Positions 8,780 to 17,722 of a stretch of DNA of 39,187 nucleotides are shown piece after piece. This stretch comes from an uncultured Roseburia sp. GTDB lineage: Bacteria; Bacillota; Clostridia; Lachnospirales; Lachnospiraceae. The translations under genes were made by a program, and so were the position numbers. The notes beneath the pieces were generated by a model that saw nothing but the letters and a program-made list of their open reading frames with translations, had not been told where the DNA came from and ran no database searches. The stretch covers positions 1-39,187 of the forward strand of contig CAMSQM010000027.1 of assembly GCA_947062675.1 (NCBI GenBank), given 5' to 3'. How positions within the stretch are numbered: position 1 is the stretch's first letter; each line of letters begins with the position of its first letter.

Positions 8780-9425
8780 CAAGCGCCGCTTTTATGCCGT
8801 CGTCGATCACGACCCTCCCAAGGCACGGCCGATTGTACAGATGTTCCACCACTTCCTCCATCGTCACAATCGCATGCGCCTCAAATCCATACTTCTCCCG
8901 TATTTCATCCAGCGCACCTTTCGTCCCTGTCAGCCCTTTTTCCATGCGGTCCAGTGAAACCATAAGCCCCTTTATCTCCACGGCGCCCTGTGCCTTCACA
9001 ATCGGAAAAGTCTCCTCGACTGACTTTCCGGACGTCGTCACATCCTCGATGATCACCACCCGGTCCCCATCCTTTATCCCGCTCCCGAGGAGAATCCCGG
9101 CATCGCCGTGATCCTTGATCTCCTTGCGGTTGGAACAATACCGGATCTCTTTCCCGTACAGCCTGGAAAAAGCGATCGTCGCCGCGACCGCGAGCGGAAT
9201 ACCCTTGTAGGCCGGGCCGAACAGGACGTCAAAATCATCGCCGTAATTTTCATGAATCGCTCTCGCGTAATACTCTCCCAGACGCATCAGCTGGGTGCCG
9301 GTGACATAGGCGCCCGCGTTCATAAAAAACGGGGATTTCCGACCGCTTTTTAAGGTAAATTCTCCAAAACGGAGCACGTCACTCTCAACCATAAACTCAA
9401 TAAACTCTTTTTTGTATCCTTCCAT
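8748..9425 (-). CDS. pyrE: Orotate phosphoribosyltransferase
   Basis: A 225-residue OPRTase that makes OMP from orotate and PRPP. The PRPP-binding motif VVIIEDVTTSGKS is near residue 125, with FGPAYKGIPLA and the N-terminal FTLKSGRKSPFFMN substrate loop. The start at 9425 follows AAGGAG. It is the promoter-proximal gene of the leftward run that ends with purD. A near-consensus promoter lies at 9505-9533. Confidence 0.97.
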   Translation of the reverse strand: MEGYKKEFIEFMVESDVLRFGEFTLKSGRKSPFFMNAGAYVTGTQLMRLGEYYARAIHENYGDDFDVLFGPAYKGIPLAVAATIAFSRLYGKEIRYCSNRKEIKDHGDAGILLGSGIKDGDRVVIIEDVTTSGKSVEETFPIVKAQGAVEIKGLMVSLDRMEKGLTGTKGALDEIREKYGFEAHAIVTMEEVVEHLYNRPCLGRVVIDDGIKAALDEYYKQYGWK

Positions 9426-9465
9426 ATTGTTATTTTCTCCTTTTTAAGCCGTTTTCAGGTTATCT

Positions 9466-9480
9466 CCGGAATTGTTCCGG
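9466..9480 (-). other. Small perfect hairpin in the pyrE leader
   Basis: CCGGAA-TTG-TTCCGG (plus-strand reading) forms a six-base perfect stem with a three-base loop inside the ~70-base leader of pyrE. It has no T-run, so it is not a terminator; it could be an mRNA-stabilising stem. No PyrR-type attenuator was recognised. Confidence 0.3.
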
Positions 9481-9504
9481 TCTCATTATTGATATATCTT
9501 CCAA

Positions 9505-9533
9505 AGTATACTACCAAATCCCGTTTCTTTCAA
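9505..9533 (-). promoter_or_regulatory. Predicted promoter of the pyrE-purD run
   Basis: On the minus strand TTGAAA (9528-9533) and TATACT (9505-9510) are 17 bases apart, a near-ideal sigma-A promoter about 80 bases upstream of pyrE. No other clear promoter was seen between here and purD. Confidence 0.7.
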
Positions 9534-9632
9534 CTCACAAATCAAAACTATCTGCCAGTCAGCAATCGCCGCCTCCGCCCGTTCTTCCGGATGTTATTCT
9601 GCATCCTTCAGGGCTGTCTGCCCGGACATGGT

Positions 9633-12158
9633 TCACTCTGCCGGCTCCGAAGCCAGACTCCCGAGCAGCAGGTCAATCTCCTCCTGTGTCAGAAAACCGC
9701 GTGCCGGAGCTGATACGGAAGTTAAATCCTCCATCTGCGCAGCCGTTTTATGGGACACAACCCTGCCCCCGCCGATGTCATACAGTTCCTGCAGATCCCG
9801 GATCTGCTCTGCGGAAAATACCGTCCCCCGCAGGCAGGCATCTTCCAGCTGCACTCCCTCCAGATATGCGCCTGCAAATCTCGCTTCCGTCAGATTGGCT
9901 TCGTTGAGAATGGCATCCAGGAGCACCGCATTGTACAGCTTTGTATTCCTCAGATCGGCATATGTCAGATTTGCCAGTGTCAGGTCTGCCCCTGACAGGT
10001 CTGCGTTGCTTAAATCCGCGCCGCTGAGATTGATTCCAGACAGACCGGCATATGTCAGGTCTGCCTTGTAGCTTCTGCCACAGCTCAGATATTTACAGAC
10101 GGATTCGTCGAATGAATACCGGTTATGTTCCCACATATGTATGATGTCAAGCATATTATAAAAAACATTCATTTCACATACGATGACATTTTTAAAATAC
10201 TGTTTTGTATAATAAGTCATTCCGTCGCGAAGCATCAGCTGAAATGCATCATTTATTTCAGCCGCCATTGTGCGCAGGGCACTGCTCTGAATTTTATATG
10301 CAAGAAACCCCCGTATCTCTTTCGACAGCCTGTTTCCCTTCAGCAGACGCCCGAGGGCGCCCGCAAGCGCCTCTGTGGAATTTTTGTTATCATAAATGGA
10401 TGTAAAAATATATTCTGCCACAAAATATTCATAAATGGATCTGTGAACAAAATAAAGCTGCCCGGCATTCACACCGTCACAATGGCTGACCCTTTTAAAA
10501 TAATTTCCGATTAAAAAGTCCTGCCGGTGCTTACAGATTTTTACATATTCCTCATGCGGAATCAGCGCTTCCTCCGGATTATTTTCAAACATCCAGACTG
10601 CGATTTCTCTTGAGATCTGATGAATCTGCTCTTTTATCTCATGGATCCTGTGAGAGCTTCCGTATCTGCTGTCCCGGATACAGCGGTCATAGATGCCTCC
10701 CTGTAAGGAAAATATCTGATCATAGATATCCACCATGGACCGGTCATTCTCAATCCGGATCTTTAGCGCCAGAACCATATACAGCAGAAGCGGGACGCCC
10801 AGGATACTTTCTTTCCGCAGAATTCCCCGCAGAGTGTCCTCTGACAGACTTCCCCCTGTTTTCTGCTGATAAACAGTATAAAAACTCCGGATCTGCTCAC
10901 TGTCCCAGGGCTGCAGCGTGATATAATCACAGCCGATCGCTCTCAGACCCTGAAGATAATTCTCCCTGCACGTGATAATCAGGATAAAATGGTGCAGGTC
11001 ACTCTCCTTTATCAGCCTCCAGTACAGCTGGTTCAGAATGACTTCTCTTTTATTTCCGGCTTTCAGCTCGTCAAAACCGTCGAGAATCATTATTTTTCCA
11101 CTGAGATCACTCTGCTCAATTCCCAGTTCTCTTAAAAATACTTCCACAAAATCCACATTGCGGCGATTCCTGCTTTCTGAGCCCGCATTCTTCAGATCCC
11201 CGGCAAACCGGTACACCAGAATCTCATCCGCCCTGCGCGCAAAGTGCACGCTCATCCAGGTAACCAGCGTGCTTTTCCCGATTCCGGGCTGCCCAAGTAC
11301 CAGCAGCAGCTTATTTTCTGCCGGGGAACTATCCAGCTCTGACAACAGGTTCTTTAAATCCGTGGATATCCCGTTGTTGTCCTTCCATATATAGTGCGGC
11401 AGAAGATCGTCCGTATAGATATCTCCCAGCTTTATATTTACCCCGGCATTTTCGTCACGCCTGTCAAAGTCATTGAGAAACATATTGGAATTCCACTTTT
11501 GTGCATATTCCTGCATTCTGCTCCGGATCGCCCGCTGATTACCGCCGTTTTGCAGGAGTTCCTCCGCTGCCGCCCTGTCTCCCGCATTCCGTGCCCCCGC
11601 CGTCTGCTCATTTTTTCCGGTTCTCTCCTGCACATCCTGCAGATAAGCAGATATCGCCCTCAGTTCTTTTTCAATGTCACCGGCATAATTCCTCGTCTCT
11701 ATCAGAAGATCCCGCTCAAAACTGCTGCTCTCTTTCTCAAGCTGCGTCAGCACTTCCGCGACGGCATTCAGTCCCTTGCAGATATCCGGCCCGCATTCCG
11801 GATGAGCATGGAAACGGCAGTATTCCTCCCACAGATACGCGCCAAGTTTCCCGCCGCTGTAGCCGCACTCTCTCAGAACATCCTGCGTGATATCTGTCTC
11901 AGAGAGAAACTTCTTTATCTCCGCCGCCACATAGTCTGCATTTTCCGCCGGAATTTTCATGGAGCGCATATTTTTTGCAGAAAGTACGGATTCTATCTCA
12001 GATTTCTTCCGTGCGATAAAATCCGCTACCCGCGCCACCCCCATCCCCGTAAAAACATCCACAGGATAGCTGATTAACTGATTTGCCAGTTTATTTTCCA
12101 CACAGCTGCCGACTGCAGATTTTATCACAGCCGCAATCATTCCGGATACCACGCCCAT
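9633..12158 (-). CDS. NACHT-domain STAND NTPase with C-terminal pentapeptide repeats and FliM-like tail
   Basis: An 841-residue protein with four parts. Residues 1-~210 are a helical N-terminal domain of the type seen ahead of bacterial NACHT modules. The NACHT NTPase follows, with Walker A GQPGIGKS at 289-296, Walker B ILDGFDEL at 358-365, and the FVHRSIYEYFVAEYI motif near 570-584. Pentapeptide repeats (A[DN]LxX) span about 699-781. A C-terminal tail contains LTQEEIDLLLGSL at 823-835. NACHT STAND proteins are immune sensors in eukaryotes and many bacterial ones are antiphage; the repeats would be the sensor. The start at 12158 is preferred because GGAGGG lies five bases before it; an ATG four codons upstream has only a weak site. 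The gene is visibly AT-richer than its neighbours, has its own promoter and no partner gene, suggesting transfer. Defence function is inference. Confidence 0.88.
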   Translation of the reverse strand: MGVVSGMIAAVIKSAVGSCVENKLANQLISYPVDVFTGMGVARVADFIARKKSEIESVLSAKNMRSMKIPAENADYVAAEIKKFLSETDITQDVLRECGYSGGKLGAYLWEEYCRFHAHPECGPDICKGLNAVAEVLTQLEKESSSFERDLLIETRNYAGDIEKELRAISAYLQDVQERTGKNEQTAGARNAGDRAAAEELLQNGGNQRAIRSRMQEYAQKWNSNMFLNDFDRRDENAGVNIKLGDIYTDDLLPHYIWKDNNGISTDLKNLLSELDSSPAENKLLLVLGQPGIGKSTLVTWMSVHFARRADEILVYRFAGDLKNAGSESRNRRNVDFVEVFLRELGIEQSDLSGKIMILDGFDELKAGNKREVILNQLYWRLIKESDLHHFILIITCRENYLQGLRAIGCDYITLQPWDSEQIRSFYTVYQQKTGGSLSEDTLRGILRKESILGVPLLLYMVLALKIRIENDRSMVDIYDQIFSLQGGIYDRCIRDSRYGSSHRIHEIKEQIHQISREIAVWMFENNPEEALIPHEEYVKICKHRQDFLIGNYFKRVSHCDGVNAGQLYFVHRSIYEYFVAEYIFTSIYDNKNSTEALAGALGRLLKGNRLSKEIRGFLAYKIQSSALRTMAAEINDAFQLMLRDGMTYYTKQYFKNVIVCEMNVFYNMLDIIHMWEHNRYSFDESVCKYLSCGRSYKADLTYAGLSGINLSGADLSNADLSGADLTLANLTYADLRNTKLYNAVLLDAILNEANLTEARFAGAYLEGVQLEDACLRGTVFSAEQIRDLQELYDIGGGRVVSHKTAAQMEDLTSVSAPARGFLTQEEIDLLLGSLASEPAE

Positions 12159-12241
12159 ACTGCCCTCCATGTGTACACCTGCTCACCGGCACAGGATCCC
12201 GCGCCGGAAGTTATCTTTCTGCCTCTGGGTTTTATAATCCC

Positions 12242-12271
12242 ATTATACACTACATACTAAGTTTCCGGCAA
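12242..12271 (-). promoter_or_regulatory. Predicted promoter of the NACHT gene
   Basis: On the minus strand TTGCCG (12266-12271) and a perfect TATAAT (12242-12247) are 18 bases apart, about 85 bases upstream of the start codon. Confidence 0.55.
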
Positions 12272-12296
12272 AAAAATCGTCATAACCCGCGTGCAT

Positions 12297-13166
12297 TCAG
12301 AACTGCCTCCCGGCATACTCCTTAAAATACTGCATACTTTTTGTCAGATATTTACTCTTATGATGCACCATGCAGTAGCATCGCTTCGCGCGATTCCCGC
12401 ACACCTCAACAGTCTTAAATTCCTCCCCCCGCGCCCTCTTTTCTGCCATGCTATCCGCTATCACCAGCATCCCGAAACCGCTGCGGCACATCCGAAGCAG
12501 ACTGCCGACGTCCGAGCTCTCCATTACGATCCGGGGATCCGCGCCCTCCTGCGCGAAAAATTGCTCCAGCATCTGTCTGGAACCGCTGCCGGACTCCCGC
12601 ACCAGAAGCGGCTGATGCCTGAACTCTTCAAACGTCATATGTGCATCCGCCCGATAGTCTTTCGCACAGACTACTCTCATCGCATCCTCCCTGATCTTTG
12701 TGCTGATAAATGATTCCGGCTGACGCGGTGTATCCATGAAACCGAAATCAAGCTCATTGGACAGCAGATCCCTCTCAATCTCCTGCGAATTCGCCACTTT
12801 CAGGCAGACCGGCACCATGGGATATGCCCCGGCAAATCCCTCCAGCAGCCCTGGCACCAGTTCCTGTGCACAGGAGACGTTACTGCCGATGCGCAGCTTC
12901 GCAGTGTGTTCCCGGTCGGACAATACATCCCTCGCCTCGCTGTACTGGCTTAAAATGGCGTCCGCATAGGAAAAAAGCTGTTCCCCGGCCTCCGTCGGAA
13001 AAATCCTGCGGTTCATCCTCTCAAACAGCCGGACCCCGTAAAAACTTTCCAGTTCCCTGACCGAGCGGCTGACCGCGGGCTGCGCCGTATTCAGCCGCTC
13101 AGCCGCCCCTGTGATACTCCCCCGTCTGTATACCTCCACAAAAATTTCCAGATGCCGCAGTGTCAT
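12297..13166 (-). CDS. LysR-type transcriptional regulator
   Basis: A 289-residue LysR protein. The winged helix-turn-helix lies in the first 60 residues (GSITGAAERLNTAQPAVSRSVRELE), and the periplasmic-binding-like effector domain follows from about 90. It is divergent from the TSUP exporter with a 138-base gap containing inverted repeats, the classic arrangement for a LysR controlling its neighbour and itself. The second ATG (13166) is chosen because AGGGG lies six bases upstream; the first ATG (13172) is too close to that site. Effector unknown; a sulfur compound is a reasonable guess from the neighbours. Confidence 0.92.
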   Translation of the reverse strand: MTLRHLEIFVEVYRRGSITGAAERLNTAQPAVSRSVRELESFYGVRLFERMNRRIFPTEAGEQLFSYADAILSQYSEARDVLSDREHTAKLRIGSNVSCAQELVPGLLEGFAGAYPMVPVCLKVANSQEIERDLLSNELDFGFMDTPRQPESFISTKIREDAMRVVCAKDYRADAHMTFEEFRHQPLLVRESGSGSRQMLEQFFAQEGADPRIVMESSDVGSLLRMCRSGFGMLVIADSMAEKRARGEEFKTVEVCGNRAKRCYCMVHHKSKYLTKSMQYFKEYAGRQF

Positions 13167-13199
13167 AGTCATCCCCTTTTTCCGTGATATCTCATTTAT

Positions 13200-13215
13200 A
13201 TATCATTTTTGATAT
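13200..13215. promoter_or_regulatory. Candidate LysR operator between the regulator and the TSUP exporter
   Basis: ATATCA-TTTT-TGATAT is a perfect inverted repeat with the T-N11-A spacing typical of LysR sites, in the divergent gap. A TATAAT at 13222-13227 downstream could be the -10 of the exporter gene, though no good -35 accompanies it. Confidence 0.45.
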
Positions 13216-13304
13216 GTATTCTATAATATCATAATCATTGCCGCAGTTCCATCCCGATTCTAAAATGAGGCTGAATCACAAATCTGAATCATGAAGGGAG
13301 TATT

Positions 13305-14093
13305 ATGCTGTTTCTCATCTTTTTTGTAATCTGTTTTCTGGCGTCCGTGACCGGAGCCGTCTGCGGAATCGGCGGCGGCGTGATTATCAAACCGGTTCTG
13401 GACGCTTTTCACATTATGGATGTCTCATCCATCAGCTTTCTGTCCGGGTGCACGGTCCTTTCCATGACCGCATATTCCGTCCTGCGAAGCCGGATCGGCG
13501 GTGAATCCGGGGTCGACCGGAAAACCGGCTTCCCCCTCGCCGTCGGCGCCGCGCTGGGAGGTCTGGCCGGAAAGTGGATGTTTTCCTTTGTCTCCTCCTT
13601 AAGTCCCGACCGCAACCGTGTCGGCGCCGTGCAGGCCGCCTGCCTGCTGGCTGTCACACTCGGCACGCTCCTCTACACCGTCAGCAAAGAAAAAATAGCC
13701 ACAAAGAACATAAAAAATCCGGCGGCATGTTCTGTTATCGGACTCTTTCTGGGCATACTCTCCTCATTCCTCGGAATCGGCGGAGGCCCCATCAACCTGG
13801 TTGTCCTGTTCTACTTTTTTTCCATGAGCACAAAAGCCGCCGCTGAGACTTCTCTTTACATTATCCTGTTTTCCCAGGCCGCCAGTCTGCTCTCCTCGCT
13901 GGCGTCGGCGAATATCCCCGCGTTTCAAACGGCGGTGCTTCTATGCATGGTCGCCGGCGGAATTACAGGCGGCATCGCAGGAAGGACCCTGAATAAAAAA
14001 ATCACGGACCGGACCGTAGACCGGCTCTTCATCGGTTTAATGGTTGTCATCATCCTGATCAACAATTATAATATTATTATCTATCTGGGATAA
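13305..14093 (+). CDS. TSUP (TauE/SafE) family membrane transporter
   Basis: A 262-residue polytopic protein of the TSUP family, which exports or takes up sulfite, sulfoacetate and other organosulfur anions. It has the internal duplication of the family: GAVCGIGGGVIIKPVL near residue 18 and SFLGIGGGPINLVVL near 154, each followed by helices, about eight in total. GGGAG lies before the ATG. It is followed after 21 bases by a sulfatase-maturating enzyme and is divergent from a LysR regulator, so sulfite or sulfate-ester metabolism is likely; substrate is inferred. Confidence 0.9.
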   Translation: MLFLIFFVICFLASVTGAVCGIGGGVIIKPVLDAFHIMDVSSISFLSGCTVLSMTAYSVLRSRIGGESGVDRKTGFPLAVGAALGGLAGKWMFSFVSSLSPDRNRVGAVQAACLLAVTLGTLLYTVSKEKIATKNIKNPAACSVIGLFLGILSSFLGIGGGPINLVVLFYFFSMSTKAAAETSLYIILFSQAASLLSSLASANIPAFQTAVLLCMVAGGITGGIAGRTLNKKITDRTVDRLFIGLMVVIILINNYNIIIYLG

Positions 14094-14114
14094 AGCCGGA
14101 AAGGAGAAAAAGAA

Positions 14115-15266
14115 ATGCCCGCACTCAGCGTTCTTCTCAAGCCCTCATCGAGTCTGTGCAATATGTCCTGCGACTACTGTTTCTACTGTGACGAGTCCGA
14201 AAAACGGGCGCGGAAGTCTTATGGATTTATGTCAGAGCAGACCTTAAAAAATGTCATACGCAGAACCATGCTCCGCGCCGAGGGGATGATCAGCTATGCT
14301 TTTCAGGGAGGAGAACCGTCTCTCCGGGGACTTGATTTTTTCAGACAGGCCGTCGCCTTTCAGAAGCAGTATAATAAGCGTCATCTTACCGTGCAGAATG
14401 CCTTTCAGACCAACGGCCTCCTGATCGACGGGGAATGGTGCCGCTTTTTTGCCGAAGCCCGCTTTCTGGTCGGCCTCTCTGTGGACGGAACTCCGGAAAT
14501 CCACGATTCCCTGCGGCATATCAGAGGACACGGCGGCCCGTCGTCCGACCGCGTTATCCGCTGCGCCGGACAGATGGACCAGTACGGTGTCGACTACAAT
14601 ATCCTCACCGTGGTAACCCCGCAGCTCGCCGCCGGGATCGGGGAAGTCTATTCTTTTTACCGGAAGATGGGCTGGAACTATCAGCAGTATATCGCCTGTC
14701 TCGACCCGCTGGGAGAACCCCACGGCCAGACCCCGCACGCCCTGACGCCGGAAGTCTACGGAAAATTCCTGACGGACCTCTTTTCACTGTGGCTGGCGGA
14801 CCTTAAAGCCGGCAGACAGCCCTGGATCCGTCAGTTCGAGAACTGGATCGGCCTTGCCGCAGGCTTTCCGGCGGAAGCCTGCGACCAGCGCGGAACCTGC
14901 AGCATTCAGAACGTGGTGGAGGCGGACGGAAGCGTCTACCCCTGTGATTTCTACATGCTGGATGAATACCGTCTTGGAAATTTTAACGAAGACAGGCTGG
15001 AGGTCCTTAACCATGCCAGGGAGAATCTGGGCTTCCTTCAGCGCTCCCTTAAGCTGGATCCCGCCTGCCGGCAGTGTCCGTACTATCACCTCTGCCGCGG
15101 CGGCTGCCAGCGCCTGCGGGATCCGGGGCCGGACGGCGCATATTATCAGAACTATTTCTGCAGGTCATACCGGATATTTTTTGACCGGTACTACGATGAA
15201 ATCATACGGCTCGGAAAACAGTGCCTGTCGCCGGACCAGAAAAATACTGCCGCCAGATCCCTCTGA
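14115..15266 (+). CDS. Anaerobic sulfatase-maturating enzyme, radical SAM/SPASM
   Basis: A 383-residue radical SAM enzyme that would oxidise a Cys or Ser in a sulfatase to formylglycine. The radical SAM CxxxCxxC is C15, C19, C22. SPASM auxiliary-cluster Cys are C256, C262, C277, C318, C321, C327, C331 and C349. These are each one position from those I recall for the characterised Clostridium perfringens enzyme, and D278 sits where its catalytic Asp lies. GGEP and the CDFYMLDEYRLGN block also fit. AAGGAG precedes the ATG. It shares a transcript with the TSUP exporter. No sulfatase gene is in the window, so its target is elsewhere or is a different peptide. Confidence 0.9.
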   Translation: MPALSVLLKPSSSLCNMSCDYCFYCDESEKRARKSYGFMSEQTLKNVIRRTMLRAEGMISYAFQGGEPSLRGLDFFRQAVAFQKQYNKRHLTVQNAFQTNGLLIDGEWCRFFAEARFLVGLSVDGTPEIHDSLRHIRGHGGPSSDRVIRCAGQMDQYGVDYNILTVVTPQLAAGIGEVYSFYRKMGWNYQQYIACLDPLGEPHGQTPHALTPEVYGKFLTDLFSLWLADLKAGRQPWIRQFENWIGLAAGFPAEACDQRGTCSIQNVVEADGSVYPCDFYMLDEYRLGNFNEDRLEVLNHARENLGFLQRSLKLDPACRQCPYYHLCRGGCQRLRDPGPDGAYYQNYFCRSYRIFFDRYYDEIIRLGKQCLSPDQKNTAARSL

Positions 15267-15278
15267 CGGCAGTATTTT
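15241..15278. terminator. Bidirectional terminator between the sulfatase-maturase and the Gfo/Idh gene
   Basis: A perfect 12-base stem (arms 15241-15252 and 15267-15278, AAAATACTGCCG) with a 14-base loop is T-rich on both exits. It overlaps the end of the rightward gene and lies next to the stop of the leftward one. Confidence 0.8.
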
Positions 15279-15283
15279 CTGTT

Positions 15284-16255
15284 TTACTCAAAAGGATATA
15301 CCATCCCCCACCGGCTGCGCACCGCGGTCAGAATCTCCATGACGTCCCTCACCATCCGAAGATTTTCCCCGCCGCCTCCCGTGCGGACGTATTCCTGCAT
15401 ATCCAGCACTTCATAATCCAGCGCCCGGCTGCTCTCTCCCTCCTCAATTACCTCTGTGCGCCCGCTTTCCGTGTACGTGATCGTCGCGCGCTGCGCCCTG
15501 GGATACTCACAGATCTCAATAAACCCTTTTTCCCCTGCAATCACGCCCCGCTTCGGCTGTTTTGCCCGCAGCGTCAGCGCGATCACCGCCATCTGTCCGG
15601 CTGAATTTTTCAGGAGAATCCCGCTGGTCTCATCCACACCGGTCGCGGCGAATTCCGCGGTCGTCAGCACCAGATCCGGGCTGCTCTCCATAAAAAATCT
15701 GGCAAACGACGCGGCATACACGCCGATGTCCAGCAGGGCTCCTCCGGCCAGCTCTTTTGCAAAGAAACGGTTCGTCTCATCATACTCTTTACAGCTCCCA
15801 AAATTTACCTGAATCATTCTGACCGCGCCGATGGCGCCGTCGTCCACGAGCCTGCGGAGCTTTTTATAAAGCGGCATATGCAGAAGCGTCGTGCCGTCGC
15901 AGATCACCAGCCCGGATTTCTCCGCTACCGCAACGCACTCTTCCAGCTGACGGCTGTTTACCGTGACCGCCTTCTCGCAGAGTACATGTTTTCCCGCCTG
16001 CAGCGCCTTTAGAAGATATTCATAATGGCAGCTATGCGGGACGGCAATATAGACGATGCCGACCTCCGGGTCCGCGATCAGTTCTTCCGCACTCCCGTGC
16101 GCCTTCTTCACGCCGCACTCCTCCGCAAACCTGCGCGCTTTTTCCGGCGACGTGCCGCACACCGCATATATTTCCCCGTTGACCCTCCTTAGTGCCGCTG
16201 CCATCTCATGCGCGATCGCCCCGGTCCCGATCACTCCCCAGTTTCGCTTTTCCAT
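15284..16255 (-). CDS. Gfo/Idh/MocA family NAD(P)-dependent oxidoreductase
   Basis: A 323-residue dehydrogenase. The Rossmann fold GVIGTGAIAHEM is at residues 6-17, and VLCEKAVTVN carries the active-site Lys, with Ala where many members have Pro. The C-terminal substrate domain includes AGGALLDIGVYAASFARF. Such enzymes oxidise sugars, inositols or dihydrodiols. The substrate cannot be told from sequence. The start at 16255 is preceded by GGGGGAG. It lies 61 bases after asnS and may be read with it. Confidence 0.88.
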   Translation of the reverse strand: MEKRNWGVIGTGAIAHEMAAALRRVNGEIYAVCGTSPEKARRFAEECGVKKAHGSAEELIADPEVGIVYIAVPHSCHYEYLLKALQAGKHVLCEKAVTVNSRQLEECVAVAEKSGLVICDGTTLLHMPLYKKLRRLVDDGAIGAVRMIQVNFGSCKEYDETNRFFAKELAGGALLDIGVYAASFARFFMESSPDLVLTTAEFAATGVDETSGILLKNSAGQMAVIALTLRAKQPKRGVIAGEKGFIEICEYPRAQRATITYTESGRTEVIEEGESSRALDYEVLDMQEYVRTGGGGENLRMVRDVMEILTAVRSRWGMVYPFE

Positions 16256-16316
16256 CTGTCTCCCCCGTTTCCGCCCGCACTGCTCCACAGATCACAGTTA
16301 TCCCGCATCCGCCTCT

Positions 16317-17708
16317 CTATAACTCACAGTTATTCACTGTCCGCGGGAACGGCACCACATCGCGGATGTTCGACATTCCGGTCAGATACATCACGCAACG
16401 CTCAAACCCGAGCCCGAAGCCCGCGTGGCGCGCGGAACCGTATCTGCGCAGATCCAGGTAAAATCCATAGTCCTTTTCGTCAAGGCCCATCTCCCGGATG
16501 CGCTCCAGCAGCCTGTCATAGTCATCCTCTCTCTGGCTTCCGCCGATAATCTCACCGATGCCGGGCACCAGACAGTCCACCGCCGCGACCGTCCTGCCGT
16601 CGTCGTTCAGCTTCATATAGAACGCTTTTATCTCTTTCGGATAATCTGTGACAAATACCGGCCGTTTGTACACCACCTCGGTCAGATAGCGCTCGTGCTC
16701 TGTCTGCAGATCCGCTCCCCAGGATATTTTATACTCAAACTTATCATTGTGCTTCTCCAGGATCCCGACCGCCTCCGTGTAGGTCACGCGGGCAAAGTCG
16801 GAATTCACGACATTGTGGAGACGTTCCAGCAGTCCCTTGTCGATAAAACTATTGAAAAACGCCATCTCCTCCGGCGCATTCTCCAGAACATAGCGGATAA
16901 TATACTTTAACATGCTCTCCGCAAGCATCATATCGTCATCAAGATCCGCAAACGCTATCTCCGGCTCGATCATCCAGAACTCTGCCGCATGGCGCGTCGT
17001 GTTGGAATTCTCCGCGCGGAATGTGGGGCCGAATGTGTAAATGTTCTTAAACGCCAGCGCGTATGTCTCGCCGTTGAGCTGTCCGCTCACCGTCAGATTC
17101 GTCGGTTTTCCAAAGAAATCCTGCGCGTAATCGACGGCTCCCTTCGCGTCCTGCGGGATATTGTTCAGATCCAGCGTCGTCACCTGGAACATCTCCCCGG
17201 CACCCTCGCAGTCGCTTCCGGTGATAATCGGCGTGTGCACATAGACAAAATCCCTCTCCTGGAAAAATTTGTGAATGGCATAGGCGATCTGGGAGCGGAC
17301 CCGGAAAACCGCCTCAAAAGTGTTTGTCCTCGGGCGAAGGTGGGAGATCGTCCGCAGATACTCAAAACTGTGCTTTTTCTTCTGAAGCGGATAGTCCGGC
17401 GTGGACGCTCCCTCCACGGCAATCTCCGCCGCCTGAATCTCGAACGGCTGTTTTGTCCCCGGCGTCGCAACCATTTTTCCGGTCACCACGATCGCCGCGC
17501 CGACATTCAGCTTCTCCACCTCCGCAAAATTGGGCAGCACATCCGAGTACACAATCTGTACCGGCTCAAAAAACGTGCCGTCGTTTACCACGATAAACCC
17601 AAAGTTCTTAGATCCCCGGATGCTCCTGACCCATCCGCCCACCGTAACCGTCGTGTCGGTGTAATTGTCCTGATTCCGGTATAAATCCCTGATATTGATC
17701 AATTCCAT
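16317..17708 (-). CDS. asnS: Asparaginyl-tRNA synthetase
   Basis: A 463-residue class IIb synthetase. An N-terminal OB-fold anticodon domain ([24 protein letters not shown]) is followed by the catalytic core, with [21 protein letters not shown] as motif 2 and [22 protein letters not shown] as motif 3; the [11 protein letters not shown] and [11 protein letters not shown] wording is that of AsnRS rather than AspRS. The start [10 protein letters not shown] follows GGAGG four bases away. A promoter at 17820-17848 precedes a ~105-base GC-rich leader. No T-box was found. Confidence 0.95.
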   Translation of the reverse strand: MELINIRDLYRNQDNYTDTTVTVGGWVRSIRGSKNFGFIVVNDGTFFEPVQIVYSDVLPNFAEVEKLNVGAAIVVTGKMVATPGTKQPFEIQAAEIAVEGASTPDYPLQKKKHSFEYLRTISHLRPRTNTFEAVFRVRSQIAYAIHKFFQERDFVYVHTPIITGSDCEGAGEMFQVTTLDLNNIPQDAKGAVDYAQDFFGKPTNLTVSGQLNGETYALAFKNIYTFGPTFRAENSNTTRHAAEFWMIEPEIAFADLDDDMMLAESMLKYIIRYVLENAPEEMAFFNSFIDKGLLERLHNVVNSDFARVTYTEAVGILEKHNDKFEYKISWGADLQTEHERYLTEVVYKRPVFVTDYPKEIKAFYMKLNDDGRTVAAVDCLVPGIGEIIGGSQREDDYDRLLERIREMGLDEKDYGFYLDLRRYGSARHAGFGLGFERCVMYLTGMSNIRDVVPFPRTVNNCEL

Positions 17709-17722
17709 AGCTTCCTCCATGT

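Noticed and set aside
9426-9632. PyrR attenuator or purine riboswitch in the pyrE leader
   Set aside because: Only a small 6-base hairpin without a T-run is visible; no riboswitch core or PyrR-binding loop was recognised.
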